A DNA stretch of 64,000 nt from an uncultured Winogradskyella sp. (GTDB lineage Bacteria; Bacteroidota; Bacteroidia; Flavobacteriales; Flavobacteriaceae): NCBI RefSeq assembly GCF_947495255.1, contig NZ_CANLYI010000003.1, positions 1 to 64,000 on the forward strand. The letters run 5' to 3'. Position numbers and translations under genes: made by a program. Within the stretch, counting starts at the first letter, position 1. The number at the start of each line of letters is the position of its first letter. The notes beneath the pieces are model-generated. The model was not told where the DNA came from, did no database searches, and saw only the letters and a list, made by a program, of their open reading frames with translations. Of this stretch, positions 19,289 through 28,250 are shown in pieces.

Positions 19289-20701
19289 TTAAGATATTTC
19301 AAGTCCTAATTGCTTTCCTTTTTTTAACATTAATTCAAAAGCCGCTGCATGTTCATTTGGGATTTCTCCTTCTAAAATAGCTTCTTTTATCGCTTCCTTA
19401 ATTAATCCTATTTCTCTAGAAGGTTTTAAGTTGAAAGTTTTCATAATTTCTTCACCAGTAACTGGTGGTTGAAAATTTCTAACCTGATCGCGTTCTTCTA
19501 CCTCCACAATTTTATCTCTTACCTTCTGAAAATTATTATGATATTTCTTAAATTTTTTAGGATTCTTAGTTGTGATATCTGCTTCGCAAAGCGTCATTAA
19601 ATCTTCAACATAATCACCAGCATCAAACACCAAACGTCGTACAGCAGCATCTGTAACATCAGTTGCTAATACAATTGGTCTAGAGCTCATAAATACCATT
19701 TTCTGAACAAATTTCATTTTCTCATTCAGAGGCATTTTTAATCGCTTAAATAATTTGTAAACCATTTTTGAACCTACAAATTCGTGCGCATGAAATGTCC
19801 AACCAATTTTCTTATGGAATTTTTTGGTAGGTGCTTTTCCTATATCGTGTAATAATGCAGCCCAACGTAACCAAAGGTTATCTGTAGTTTGGGCAATATT
19901 ATCAACGACTTCTAAGGTGTGATAAAAATTATCTTTATGTCGTTGACCTTCAATTTCGTCAATACCTTTTAGAGCTGTTAATTCTGGAAGAATGTATTCT
20001 AAAAGTCCGGTTTTTTCCAAATGAATAAAACCAATAGAAGGAACTTTACTTTCTATAATTTTATTAAGCTCAACTACAATTCGTTCTTTCGTAATTATTT
20101 TAATACGTTCCTTATTGTCTGCAATTGCTTTAAGAGATGCGTCTTCAATTTTAAAATTTAATTGCGTCGCAAATCTTATTGCACGCATCATCCTTAACGG
20201 ATCATCACTATACGTAATGTTTGGGTCTAAAGGTGTGCGAATTATGCCTTTATCTAAATCGCTTAGTCCATTAAATGGATCTAGTAATTCGCCAAAATTG
20301 TTTTCATTTAAACTTAATGCTAATGCATTGATCGTAAAATCACGACGGTTTTGATCGTCTGCTAAAGTACCATTTTCTACAATTGGGTTTCTACTGTCTT
20401 CGTTATAACTCTCTTTACGTGCGCCAACAAATTCAATTTCAATATCATCATACCGTAACATGGCTGTTCCGTATGTTTTAAAAACTTGAACTTTAGGTTG
20501 GTTAGGTAGGTTTTTAGCTACTTGTTTTGCAAGTTCAATTCCACTGCCAACGGCTACCACATCAATATCTTTTGCATCACCACGTTCTAGTAAATAATCA
20601 CGAACAAAACCACCAATAACATAACTTTCTACTTGTAGTTCTTCTGCAGATTGGGTAATGTATTTAAAAATACTGTGCTTTAATGCTTGTTTGTGGTTCA
20701 T
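19289..20701 (-). CDS. cca: CCA tRNA nucleotidyltransferase / poly(A) polymerase family, HD domain
   Basis: 470 residues. The nucleotidyltransferase head carries [13 protein letters not shown] and the metal-binding [10 protein letters not shown] pair, then the [11 protein letters not shown] and [15 protein letters not shown] motifs. A C-terminal HD domain is present ([35 protein letters not shown]). The enzyme adds or repairs the 3' CCA of tRNAs; the HD domain can give phosphohydrolase activity. The length fits HD-containing bacterial CCA enzymes. First gene of an operon with the GNAT, ctaA and TnpR-like genes. ATG start at 20701. Confidence 0.93.
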   Translation of the reverse strand: MNHKQALKHSIFKYITQSAEELQVESYVIGGFVRDYLLERGDAKDIDVVAVGSGIELAKQVAKNLPNQPKVQVFKTYGTAMLRYDDIEIEFVGARKESYNEDSRNPIVENGTLADDQNRRDFTINALALSLNENNFGELLDPFNGLSDLDKGIIRTPLDPNITYSDDPLRMMRAIRFATQLNFKIEDASLKAIADNKERIKIITKERIVVELNKIIESKVPSIGFIHLEKTGLLEYILPELTALKGIDEIEGQRHKDNFYHTLEVVDNIAQTTDNLWLRWAALLHDIGKAPTKKFHKKIGWTFHAHEFVGSKMVYKLFKRLKMPLNEKMKFVQKMVFMSSRPIVLATDVTDAAVRRLVFDAGDYVEDLMTLCEADITTKNPKKFKKYHNNFQKVRDKIVEVEERDQVRNFQPPVTGEEIMKTFNLKPSREIGLIKEAIKEAILEGEIPNEHAAAFELMLKKGKQLGLEIS

Positions 20702-20766
20702 ACTGATAATTGAATCAACAGAAATTCTTCAAATTAATTAAAAAACATACTGTTTTTTGAGCTGTG

Positions 20767-20774
20767 CAAAGATA
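20767..20774 (-). promoter_or_regulatory. Candidate -7 element upstream of cca
   Basis: Reads TATCTTTG on the minus strand, about 65 bp upstream of the cca ATG. No well-placed TTG -33 element is seen. Confidence 0.4.
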
Positions 20775-20830
20775 CGACACATGACTAATCTTTTAAAATG
20801 AATAACAAGCTTTTTAGAGCGTTTTTATGA

Positions 20831-21511
20831 TTAAGAATCTTGAAGGTAGAATTCAGCAATTTTCCAGTCGAGAAGTGTGTCTAGGTCAAGAGAGGTTTCT
20901 TCAGACATTATGTATTTTTTTACTTTACTAAACGCTTTCATTTTATGCTGTCTTAATGAATCTGAATTTATCACATAGATTGCTCCATTAAATTCCCAAA
21001 CATCAGGACAGTCTTGTCGTCTCGTATAGTTACCTTCTTTTGAAGGTTTAAGAAAACCATTGTCTTCTTCGTAGAGATTGTAATACGGATTGGCACTAGC
21101 TTGTTTAGCAGAAACGACCATGTCTAAAGCATTGTCATAAAGTTGAATACAGTCTTTTACTTGCTTTAGAGTTCTAAAAGGTGAGGTTGGTTGTAATAGT
21201 AAAATAGCATCATAAGTTTTGTTATTTAGCTTTTCATAAGCTTCTAATGCATGTAAAATGACATCTCGAGAATTTGCTGAATCTGTTGCTAATTCTGCTG
21301 GTCGTTTAAAAGGAATTTCTAAACCCAAATTTTTAGCAACAGTTATTATTTCGTCACTATCTGTAGTGAAACAAATATCTTTTATATCTGCAATTTGTAT
21401 TGCAATATCTATACTGTATTTAATTAATGGTTTTCCGTTTAAAAGCTTAATATTCTTTTTCGGAATACCTTTACTTCCGCCTCTTGCAGTAATTACAACT
21501 AAAAAGTTCAT
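20831..21511 (-). CDS. Acylneuraminate cytidylyltransferase family protein (CMP-nonulosonate synthetase-like)
   Basis: 226 residues. The N-terminal VVITARGGSKGIPKKNIK is the CTP-binding motif of CMP-sialic/legionaminic/pseudaminic acid synthetases, followed by LLQPTSPFRTLKQVKDC and the conserved NGAIYVI stretch. The expected reaction is activation of a nonulosonic acid with CTP. No partner condensing enzyme (NeuB/LegI/PseI) or aminotransferase is in the window, so the sugar cannot be named. It is the last gene of a tight three-gene unit; one base separates it from the upstream nucleotidyltransferase gene. ATG start. Confidence 0.9.
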   Translation of the reverse strand: MNFLVVITARGGSKGIPKKNIKLLNGKPLIKYSIDIAIQIADIKDICFTTDSDEIITVAKNLGLEIPFKRPAELATDSANSRDVILHALEAYEKLNNKTYDAILLLQPTSPFRTLKQVKDCIQLYDNALDMVVSAKQASANPYYNLYEEDNGFLKPSKEGNYTRRQDCPDVWEFNGAIYVINSDSLRQHKMKAFSKVKKYIMSEETSLDLDTLLDWKIAEFYLQDS

Positions 21512-21512
21512 C

Positions 21513-22217
21513 TTACAATTTTATGTTTTTTATATCTTCTTGTGCTTTTTTAAAATCTTCGGGTTTACCAATATCTAACCAATACTCTGAAATTGGATAA
21601 TTTGTGATTTTTTTGCCCTTTTCTAATAAGACTTTAATTAAATCTGTAGCATCAAAAAATGTATTTTCGGGAATAAAATCAATGCATTCTTTTTTAAATA
21701 AATAAATTCCTGCATTTAAATTATAAGAATAAGAATGTTTCGCTTTTAACTGGGTTACATAAGCGTCTTTAGTTTCAATAACATCATGCGGAATTTTTAC
21801 TTCATAAGTTATAGTTGCTACTAAGGCATCCCCTTTTTTTGATAAAAAATCATTAAAAAGTGCTTCGAAATTTACATTGGTTAATAAATCGGCATTCATA
21901 ACTAAAACATACTCTTTATTCAGATTATCTAATAGTTTTAATGAACCAATTGTACCCAGCGATTTAGATTCTGAAATGAAATTAAAATCAATTTGATGCT
22001 TATTGTTTGCTTTAAAATGGTCTATTATTTGCTCTTTTAGATAATTGACAGAAATGTTAATCTGCTTTATATTGTTATGTGCTAAACGGTCAATATTGTA
22101 CTCAATAATGGGTTTGTCACCAACTTTTAAAAGAGGTTTAGGCCTGTTTTGGGTTAAAGGCATTAAGCGATTACCTTTACCACCAGCCATAATAACAATA
22201 TCTATTTTACTGTGCAT
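21513..22217 (-). CDS. Sugar-1-phosphate nucleotidyltransferase family protein
   Basis: 234 residues. The N-terminal IVIMAGGKGNRLMPLTQNRP and PKPLLKVGDKPIIEY are the nucleotide- and sugar-binding signature of the NTP_transferase family; VLVMNADLLTNV carries the metal-binding Asp. It would make an NDP-sugar from a sugar 1-phosphate. In legionaminic acid loci a protein of this family (PtmE) activates glucosamine 1-phosphate, but that protein also has CBS domains, absent here. Spacing is 3 bp from the upstream dehydratase gene and 1 bp from the downstream cytidylyltransferase gene. Confidence 0.9.
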   Translation of the reverse strand: MHSKIDIVIMAGGKGNRLMPLTQNRPKPLLKVGDKPIIEYNIDRLAHNNIKQINISVNYLKEQIIDHFKANNKHQIDFNFISESKSLGTIGSLKLLDNLNKEYVLVMNADLLTNVNFEALFNDFLSKKGDALVATITYEVKIPHDVIETKDAYVTQLKAKHSYSYNLNAGIYLFKKECIDFIPENTFFDATDLIKVLLEKGKKITNYPISEYWLDIGKPEDFKKAQEDIKNIKL

Positions 22218-22220
22218 TAA

Positions 22221-23435
22221 TTACATTTTGTGATCTAAAAAAACACCTGTTTCTTTATGGTTAAAATTCGGTAATATTGTATGAAATATCGTGGTTATTT
22301 CGTCTTTTGTCCAAGATTTTTTTTCTTTGAGTTTCTGTATTGAGTTGGAAAAAGCATCTAGTTTATCATCAAGCGTAATATCAAGATTATTTTTAATAAT
22401 ACCAATAGTCTTATAAGTTTCTAAATCTAAGATTTCATTTTTAGTAAAAAATTCTTCAACATCTTTTTCGCCTGTTGTATCACTTTTGGTTAATAGATAA
22501 GGCCATTTTCCTTTTCGTGGTAAAGATTTAACTAATTGTCTTGCCTCATTTTCGTCTTTGCACAAATAAGGTTTGTAGCCTAGGTTTTTAATGCAGTTTA
22601 TAGCGATATCCGCAAAGCTAATAAGATTTAAATTCTCATTTTGTTTCGGGAAAAATACATCTCTATTATCACCCAATAAACAAGACATTAAACATAGTTC
22701 TCCAGATTCTTTGGGTGTAATAAAATAGCGTTTAATATCGTTTGGCGCAACTATCGGTTGCTGTTTTTTAATCCGTTGTTCAAAGCTATGTAATAAAGAA
22801 CCATCAGAGAATGCAACATTTGCAAAACGCGCTGTAGAGATAGTAATGTCTTTACTTTTTTGAAATAAAAACAATTCCAAAATACGTTTAGAAGCTCCCA
22901 TCATATTCACTGGATCTGTTGCTTTATCAGTAGAAACGCAAAAGTATTTTTTTACACCTTTGTTTATAGATTGTTCAATTGTTTTTTTAGTGTTTAAAAT
23001 ATTTACATTTATCATTCTCATTAATGTAAATGGGTCTTCTTCACTGCGTACATGCTTTAAGGCAGAAAGATTAAGGACATAGTCGTAATATCCATCTGAA
23101 GCAATAAAAGCATCATATTCAACAGAACCAATATCTAAAGCAAAGGTTTTAAAATCACCATTAATATAACCTAAAGAACTTCTGATATCTCTAACTAATT
23201 CTACAAGATTATTCTCACTAATGTCAACGATGTGAAGTTTACTTGGGTTTTGCTTAAAAATGGCTTTAGTAACAGCTTGTCCGATAGTACCAGCACCACC
23301 AAGTACTAAAAATTTTGAAGATGAAATTATAGTGTTTATTTCGTTTCGATTCGCATTAACGTCATATTCAAACAAATCTTCATCTCTATTAATGAGGTTT
23401 AAAATATTATTTTGAAAAGTTTGTTTCTGAGTCAT
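22221..23435 (-). CDS. UDP-GlcNAc 4,6-dehydratase-like SDR (FlaA1/CapD family)
   Basis: 404 residues. The NAD-binding motif LGGAGTIGQAV is at about residue 47, then LNLSALKHVRSEEDP, the catalytic STDKA with TDPVNMMGASKR downstream, and ARFANVAFSDGSLLHSF, all typical of FlaA1/CapD-type nucleotide-sugar 4,6-dehydratases. It is longer than the usual single-domain enzymes of about 330 residues, with extra residues at both ends. It likely makes a 4-keto-6-deoxy sugar nucleotide for the glycan locus. First gene of the three-gene unit, divergent from the kinase gene at 23652. ATG start. Confidence 0.9.
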   Translation of the reverse strand: MTQKQTFQNNILNLINRDEDLFEYDVNANRNEINTIISSSKFLVLGGAGTIGQAVTKAIFKQNPSKLHIVDISENNLVELVRDIRSSLGYINGDFKTFALDIGSVEYDAFIASDGYYDYVLNLSALKHVRSEEDPFTLMRMINVNILNTKKTIEQSINKGVKKYFCVSTDKATDPVNMMGASKRILELFLFQKSKDITISTARFANVAFSDGSLLHSFEQRIKKQQPIVAPNDIKRYFITPKESGELCLMSCLLGDNRDVFFPKQNENLNLISFADIAINCIKNLGYKPYLCKDENEARQLVKSLPRKGKWPYLLTKSDTTGEKDVEEFFTKNEILDLETYKTIGIIKNNLDITLDDKLDAFSNSIQKLKEKKSWTKDEITTIFHTILPNFNHKETGVFLDHKM

Positions 23436-23628
23436 GATGTAAATGTTGCGATTGAAGTATTATAATTTCAAAAAAATAATTCATTCTTAGCGTTGTAAAT
23501 ATAAGGTTTAGCACTTGTGATTAAAAATCAATTTCCTATAAAATATAAGAAAACAAGCGAAAATGATTAAACGCTTTAATTGCATTAAAGTTGCATTAAG
23601 CATATTCACTCAAAATATATAAATGTTG

Positions 23629-23636
23629 TAAATTTG
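23629..23636 (+). promoter_or_regulatory. Candidate -7 element for the Kdo-kinase-like gene
   Basis: TAAATTTG, ending 15 nt before the GTG start at 23652. No TTG at the usual -33 spacing. Confidence 0.4.
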
Positions 23637-23651
23637 TTTAAAATAATTTAG

Positions 23652-24416
23652 GTGCAGCAGACTAAAGACATTCATAATAATTTTAGCAAACACGAGGCTT
23701 TTTTAGATGATATTATTATCAATTATGATAGTAAAGGCGAGGATTATGGAAACCAGAAAAGAAATTCTTTAAAGCTTTTTAAGCTTAACGATAAAACACT
23801 TAATGTGAAGTCGTTTAGAATTCCTAATGTCATTAACCAAATTGCATATCGTTTTTTTAGAAAAAGTAAGGCGCAACGTTCTTTTGAATACGCTAAACAG
23901 TTGCAAAGTTTAAATGTAGGAACGCCTCAGCCTATTGCTTATTACGAATTTAAGACGCTGTTTCTATTTAAAAAAAGCTATTACATTTCTGAACATTTGG
24001 AATGTGATTTAACTTACCGAGAGCTTATTCACGATTTTAATTATCCAGATTACAATACTATTTTAAGAGCTTTTACAAGATTTACTTTTAATCTGCATGA
24101 AAAAGGAATTAAATTTTTGGACCATTCACCAGGAAATACTTTGATTAAAAAAACCGAAAATGGTTATGATTTTTTCTTGGTTGATTTAAATAGAATGGAG
24201 TTTAAGCAATTGGGTTTTGAAGAACGCATGAAAAATTTTGCACGTCTTTCTAAATATCGTGAGATGGTAGAAATTATGAGCGATGAATATGCAAAATCCT
24301 ATAACAAACCGTATAAAGAGGTTTTTGATTTAATGTGGAAAGAAGTTCAGGTTTTTAGAACTAAACACGAAGGTAAGCAACGTCTTAAAAAGCGTTTAAA
24401 GTTTTGGAAAAAATAA
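23652..24416 (+). CDS. Lipopolysaccharide kinase (Kdo kinase/WaaP/InaA) family protein
   Basis: 254 residues. The C-terminal half has HEKGIKFLDHSPGNTLIK, the catalytic-loop pattern with Asp and Asn, then FFLVDLNRMEF, the metal-binding segment of the Kdo/WaaP-like kinase fold. The protein is basic and has no signal peptide, as expected for an enzyme phosphorylating the LPS core on the cytoplasmic face. The start is GTG; no ATG occurs in frame until far into the domain. Its TAA is immediately followed by the stop of the convergent glycosyltransferase gene. Substrate inferred from family only. Confidence 0.88.
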   Translation: MQQTKDIHNNFSKHEAFLDDIIINYDSKGEDYGNQKRNSLKLFKLNDKTLNVKSFRIPNVINQIAYRFFRKSKAQRSFEYAKQLQSLNVGTPQPIAYYEFKTLFLFKKSYYISEHLECDLTYRELIHDFNYPDYNTILRAFTRFTFNLHEKGIKFLDHSPGNTLIKKTENGYDFFLVDLNRMEFKQLGFEERMKNFARLSKYREMVEIMSDEYAKSYNKPYKEVFDLMWKEVQVFRTKHEGKQRLKKRLKFWKK

Positions 24417-25181
24417 CTAAGCGTTTTTAGTTTTTTGTAAAGACCTAAGTTTACTGTATTTTAAGAATGTAATTCTGGCCGTTTCTTTACATATCACAAA
24501 ACCATTATAGCCATCTAAAAACCCAAGTCTTATAATATAAGATTTAAAAAAGGCCCAAACAGGATTTAAAATTAGTTTCCAGATTGGTGCTTTCTTCCCT
24601 AATTCGAAATACGATTGCGCTGAAATTGAAGAAAAATAGTCCGTTTTTTTGCTAAATTCTGAATACGATTGATACGTATAATGTAAAATATCGCCTTTTA
24701 ATTTTCCTGCTTTTGAAGCTTCAGAATTAAGACTTACGGTTTCATGGATTTTATGACCTGTCCATTGGGCTTTTTGTCTGTCAAAAACACGTAGCTTTTT
24801 ATTAGGATACCAGTCAGAATGTTTAATCCACTGACCACAAAAATTATTGAAACGATTAGCGTAATAACCATCAAATTTCCAATTAGATTTTAATTCAATT
24901 ATCGACTTCTGAAGCGTTTCGGATAAAGCCTCATCGCCATCTAAAGATACGATATGGTCATATGCAGCTTGTGTTAGTGCAAAATTCTTTTGTTCTACAT
25001 AACCTAAGAATTTTTGTTCAATAAATTTCACATTAAAACGCTCACAAATTGCTTTGGTGTTATCTGTAGAAAAGGAATCCACAACAACAATTTCATCTAC
25101 GACATCGACTAAAGATTGTAAACATTTTTCAATGTTGCGCTCTTCGTTAAAAGTTATAATAACTCCAGATAGTTTTAGCAT
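24417..25181 (-). CDS. Glycosyltransferase family 2 (WaaE/LgtF-like)
   Basis: 254 residues. GT2 nucleotide-sugar motif LSGVIITFNEERNIEKCL at the N-terminus, VVVDSFSTDNT and the DGDE metal-binding motif (HIVSLDGDEALS). The later WTGHKIHETV and the C-terminal helix-rich part match the WaaE/LgtF group, which adds glucose to the inner LPS core. Cytoplasmic or membrane-associated. Its start is 40 bp from the divergent GT2 gene. ATG start at 25181. Confidence 0.92.
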   Translation of the reverse strand: MLKLSGVIITFNEERNIEKCLQSLVDVVDEIVVVDSFSTDNTKAICERFNVKFIEQKFLGYVEQKNFALTQAAYDHIVSLDGDEALSETLQKSIIELKSNWKFDGYYANRFNNFCGQWIKHSDWYPNKKLRVFDRQKAQWTGHKIHETVSLNSEASKAGKLKGDILHYTYQSYSEFSKKTDYFSSISAQSYFELGKKAPIWKLILNPVWAFFKSYIIRLGFLDGYNGFVICKETARITFLKYSKLRSLQKTKNA

Positions 25182-25183
25182 CG

Positions 25184-25217
25184 TTGTAATTTCTCAGCTG
25201 TAAAAATAGTATTTTTG
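25184..25217 (+). promoter_or_regulatory. Promoter with both elements: TTG, 23 bp, TATTTTTG
   Basis: TTG at 25184-25186, spacer of 23 bp, TATTTTTG at 25210-25217, ending 4 nt before the ATG at 25222. Matches the Bacteroidota consensus and implies a leaderless or nearly leaderless mRNA. Confidence 0.5.
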
Positions 25218-25221
25218 TGTT

Positions 25222-26046
25222 ATGCAATCTAATCCAAATACTTCTGTAATTATAAGTACATATAATCAGCCCGAATGGTTAAGATTAGTTTTACATAGTT
25301 ATAGCTTGCAAACAGCAAGTGATTTTGAAATCATTATTGCAGATGATGGGTCTGATGAGCGTACAAAAGTTGTTATTAAAGAATTTACTGAGCAATCTAA
25401 TTTAAACGTTATTCACGTTTGGCAAGAAGACAATGGATTTCAGAAAACTAAAATATTGAATAAAGCCATTGTGGCTTCAAATTCTGATTACCTCATTTTT
25501 ACTGATGGAGATTGTATTGCTCGTAAAGATTTTGTAGAAACACATCTTAATTTACGTCGAAAAAAGTGTGCACTTTCAGGAGGTTATTTTAAGTTAAATG
25601 AATCTATTTCAAAAGATATTACAATAGAAGATATTTCTCAAAAAAATTGTTTTGATCAAGATTGGTTAATCTCAAAGGGTCAGTCTAAAAGCTTTAAATT
25701 AAATAAGTTAACCAAGTCAAAAACCAAAGCTAAACTTCTAAATGCGCTAACTCCAACAAAAGCAACTTTTGATGGCATGAATGTCTCTTGTTTTAAAGAA
25801 GATATTTTAGCTGTAAATGGTTTTGACGAGCGCATGCAATATGGGGCAGAGGATAGGGAAGTAGGCGAACGTATGATGAATAATGGGATTAAGTTTTTAC
25901 AAGTACGTTATAGTACAATCTGTGTGCACTTGTTTCATCAAAGACCTTATAAAAATGAGGAGAATTTAAAATTGAACAATTCCATTAGAAAAGAAACTAA
26001 GAAAAGGAAATTACGATTTACCGACTTCGGAATAGTAAAAAAGTAA
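25222..26046 (+). CDS. Glycosyltransferase family 2 (galactosyltransferase-type C-terminus)
   Basis: 274 residues. N-terminal SVIISTYNQPEWLRLVLHSY and IIIADDGSDERT form the GT-A nucleotide-binding core; IFTDGDCIARKDF holds the DxD motif. The C-terminal FDGMNVSCFKEDILAVNGFD and YGAEDREVGERM match the Glyco_transf_7C region found in chondroitin-polymerase and LPS galactosyltransferases. It transfers a sugar in the same surface glycan pathway as its neighbours. Its TAA is directly followed by the stop codon of the convergent CDP-glycerol transferase-like gene. Confidence 0.92.
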   Translation: MQSNPNTSVIISTYNQPEWLRLVLHSYSLQTASDFEIIIADDGSDERTKVVIKEFTEQSNLNVIHVWQEDNGFQKTKILNKAIVASNSDYLIFTDGDCIARKDFVETHLNLRRKKCALSGGYFKLNESISKDITIEDISQKNCFDQDWLISKGQSKSFKLNKLTKSKTKAKLLNALTPTKATFDGMNVSCFKEDILAVNGFDERMQYGAEDREVGERMMNNGIKFLQVRYSTICVHLFHQRPYKNEENLKLNNSIRKETKKRKLRFTDFGIVKK

Positions 26047-27129
26047 TTATTTGACAGTAATGGTATAGGGTTTATTGTAACTTTTAAACGTAAAGTAGCC
26101 CAAACGTTTTCTTATTTTGTATTTCCTTATAAGGTTTAAAGGCTTGTTTTTTATATGCGTTTTGTCTTGGTGTAAATAGGTAATACAGGCTTCTATAACG
26201 CGCTGACTAGATTTGCCATCATTATAAGGGTGTAACTGATTGATAAAAATTTCAATATTTTTTAATAAATTTTCAGGGTAACTTAAGGCATATTCAAATC
26301 GCTCTTCTAGTTTAGCTGCGTCATTTACATGAATTAAATAATCATGATTGAATGTATGATTAAAACTTACTACAGGTTTCTTTTGAAGTAAAAACTCTTG
26401 AATAGCTGATGTCGTATCTGCAAACATAATATTTGCTTTTTTAAAAAGAGGCACTAAATCTGTAGTGTCGTAATACTTAAAGTGTTTTCCTTCTAAACTT
26501 TTCCATTTCTCTTTGGTTTCAATAGGTAATTTAGGATGCAATACCATAATGAAATTGTACTTCCTAGATTGCGCTAATATTTTAATAGTTTCAAAAACAT
26601 CATTATTCAAAGCTAAACTTAAGCGTTTACTAAATGTTGAAGCAATCATTATAGTCGGAAGACTATTTTTTTCTTTTTTAACAATAGGAAATAACGGGTC
26701 TACTTTGCTCCAGCCAGTTTCTTTTACCTCAAAATGTGGATGTTTTTTTTGTTCTGCTTTAAAACCAGATGTGGTTGTTGGACCTTGAGTACAATACAAA
26801 TCAAAAAATCCACGAATCCTGTAGTGCGAAAAACTGTTATTACCTTCAGGGCGTTTTTGGGCATTAAAACCATGAAATATCTGAACTTTAAGTCCAGATA
26901 TAAAATCAGGAACATCATTAGTCGCAGATAAAACAATATGCGGTTTATAATTTACAACATCTTTTATGGTATTTAAAACGTTGCTTTTATTTTCTAATGC
27001 TAACTTTCCATCATTAAGATCACTATACCACATTACAGTATCACCTCGTCTTAAAATTTCTACCTCCAAAGGATTACCTATGGGAAGTGCGTAACTGTAA
27101 GATATGTATATTAGAAACTTGTAATTCAT
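26047..27129 (-). CDS. CDP-glycerol glycerophosphotransferase family protein
   Basis: 360 residues. HGFNAQKRPEG, GPTTTSGF, ETGWSKVDPLF, a Rossmann-like LPTIMIASTF, FIMVLHPKLP and FADTTSAIQEFLLQKKPVV follow the GT-B fold of the TagB/TagF family. In Gram-positives these enzymes build teichoic acid; in Gram-negatives homologues occur in capsule and LPS loci and transfer glycerol phosphate or related groups. It lies 52 bp downstream of the Stealth gene on the same strand, so the two are probably co-transcribed. Substrate not determinable. Confidence 0.9.
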   Translation of the reverse strand: MNYKFLIYISYSYALPIGNPLEVEILRRGDTVMWYSDLNDGKLALENKSNVLNTIKDVVNYKPHIVLSATNDVPDFISGLKVQIFHGFNAQKRPEGNNSFSHYRIRGFFDLYCTQGPTTTSGFKAEQKKHPHFEVKETGWSKVDPLFPIVKKEKNSLPTIMIASTFSKRLSLALNNDVFETIKILAQSRKYNFIMVLHPKLPIETKEKWKSLEGKHFKYYDTTDLVPLFKKANIMFADTTSAIQEFLLQKKPVVSFNHTFNHDYLIHVNDAAKLEERFEYALSYPENLLKNIEIFINQLHPYNDGKSSQRVIEACITYLHQDKTHIKNKPLNLIRKYKIRKRLGYFTFKSYNKPYTITVK

Positions 27130-27181
27130 GAATATTTGAATGAATAAAGAAGAATTATAGATTTTTAAAAGCTTCTAAATA

Positions 27182-28171
27182 CTAATTAAACGTCAACTGT
27201 TTATCTATCCAATTTAAGATGTAATTTAAACTTTTATCATCTGCCATGTCTAAACTTTGAAAAGTGATAAATATTTTATTCTTATTTTGTTCAAACCCCT
27301 TTAACTTCAGTTTTGTAATAAATAAATTCTTGTAATTTCTAAAATAAGTTAATTGCGCATTATTTCTGTAATGAAAAGTCTTCTTTTTAATCTCTAAATG
27401 TTCAGATAGAGAGGATATAATAAACTGATTCTCATTTCTAAATCTGTGTTTAATATTTTCTTCCAAAAGATTCTCATTATCTTTAAAGAAATTTTCTAAT
27501 GTTGATTTTCTGAGACATACAGGTGTGTGAAAACGTCTTATGTATCTTTCAGTATTAGCTATTTTTGCACTGTTTTGCTGTAATTTTTTAAAGCTGTAAC
27601 CTTTTTTATCTGGCTTACCTAAAAAAGATTTAAACTTTAAATAAAACGTTCTTAGTTTTCTTTGTTCGTTAAATTTTTGCCATTGACCTCTAATAATTGG
27701 TTGTCCATCAATAAAAAAATCATTAACGGCTACATTACTCATTATAAAAGTGTCATCATTGAAAATAACAAAGTGTTCTGATAAATTTGGAATATTAAAA
27801 AGCATTGAGCCGATAGAGCATGAGTTAAAGCAAGGTAGATATTCTTCATGTCCACTAAAAATAATTTTATGGTCAATAATTTGAAGATTTATACCACGGC
27901 TTTTTGCTAAAGACTTTAAGGATTCAAATGCCTCGGGTTTTTGATTATCCGTTACTAAATATATGTTTTTAAAAAAAGGAGCAAATTTTATTATAGATTT
28001 AATAGCTATGTCAATTTCTCCGATAGAATTGTATCGCTTTTGATGTTTTTTTGACGAGAAATCAATTTTAGTTTCTGAATAAGTGTTTATTTTTTCTTGC
28101 CAATATTTATCGTTACCATTAACCCAAGTTATAACAGCATCAATTGAAATATTAGTTTCTAATTTATTCAT
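27182..28171 (-). CDS. Stealth family sugar-phosphate transferase
   Basis: 329 residues. The N-terminal SIDAVITWVNGNDKYW is Stealth conserved region 1; NSIGEIDIAIKSIIKFAPFF, IYLVTDNQKP and HFVIFNDDTFIM are region 2, with the double Asp of the active site; RFRNENQFIISSL and the C-terminal part fit the later regions. Stealth proteins are hexose-1-phosphate transferases that build phosphodiester-linked capsule or LPS polymers. With the adjacent CDP-glycerol transferase homologue this suggests a phosphate-containing surface glycan. ATG start at 28171. Confidence 0.92.
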   Translation of the reverse strand: MNKLETNISIDAVITWVNGNDKYWQEKINTYSETKIDFSSKKHQKRYNSIGEIDIAIKSIIKFAPFFKNIYLVTDNQKPEAFESLKSLAKSRGINLQIIDHKIIFSGHEEYLPCFNSCSIGSMLFNIPNLSEHFVIFNDDTFIMSNVAVNDFFIDGQPIIRGQWQKFNEQRKLRTFYLKFKSFLGKPDKKGYSFKKLQQNSAKIANTERYIRRFHTPVCLRKSTLENFFKDNENLLEENIKHRFRNENQFIISSLSEHLEIKKKTFHYRNNAQLTYFRNYKNLFITKLKLKGFEQNKNKIFITFQSLDMADDKSLNYILNWIDKQLTFN

Positions 28172-28250
28172 ATTTGTATTTTGGTTTAACTTGTAAAATC
28201 ATCAAAAAAATGAATTTATTAAGTTAAAAAATATTTAATCTAATTCCTAA

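Noticed and set aside
20831..21511. kdsB (CMP-Kdo synthetase) as identity of the cytidylyltransferase
   Set aside because: The ARGGSKGIPKKN motif and overall pattern fit the acylneuraminate group better than KdsB.
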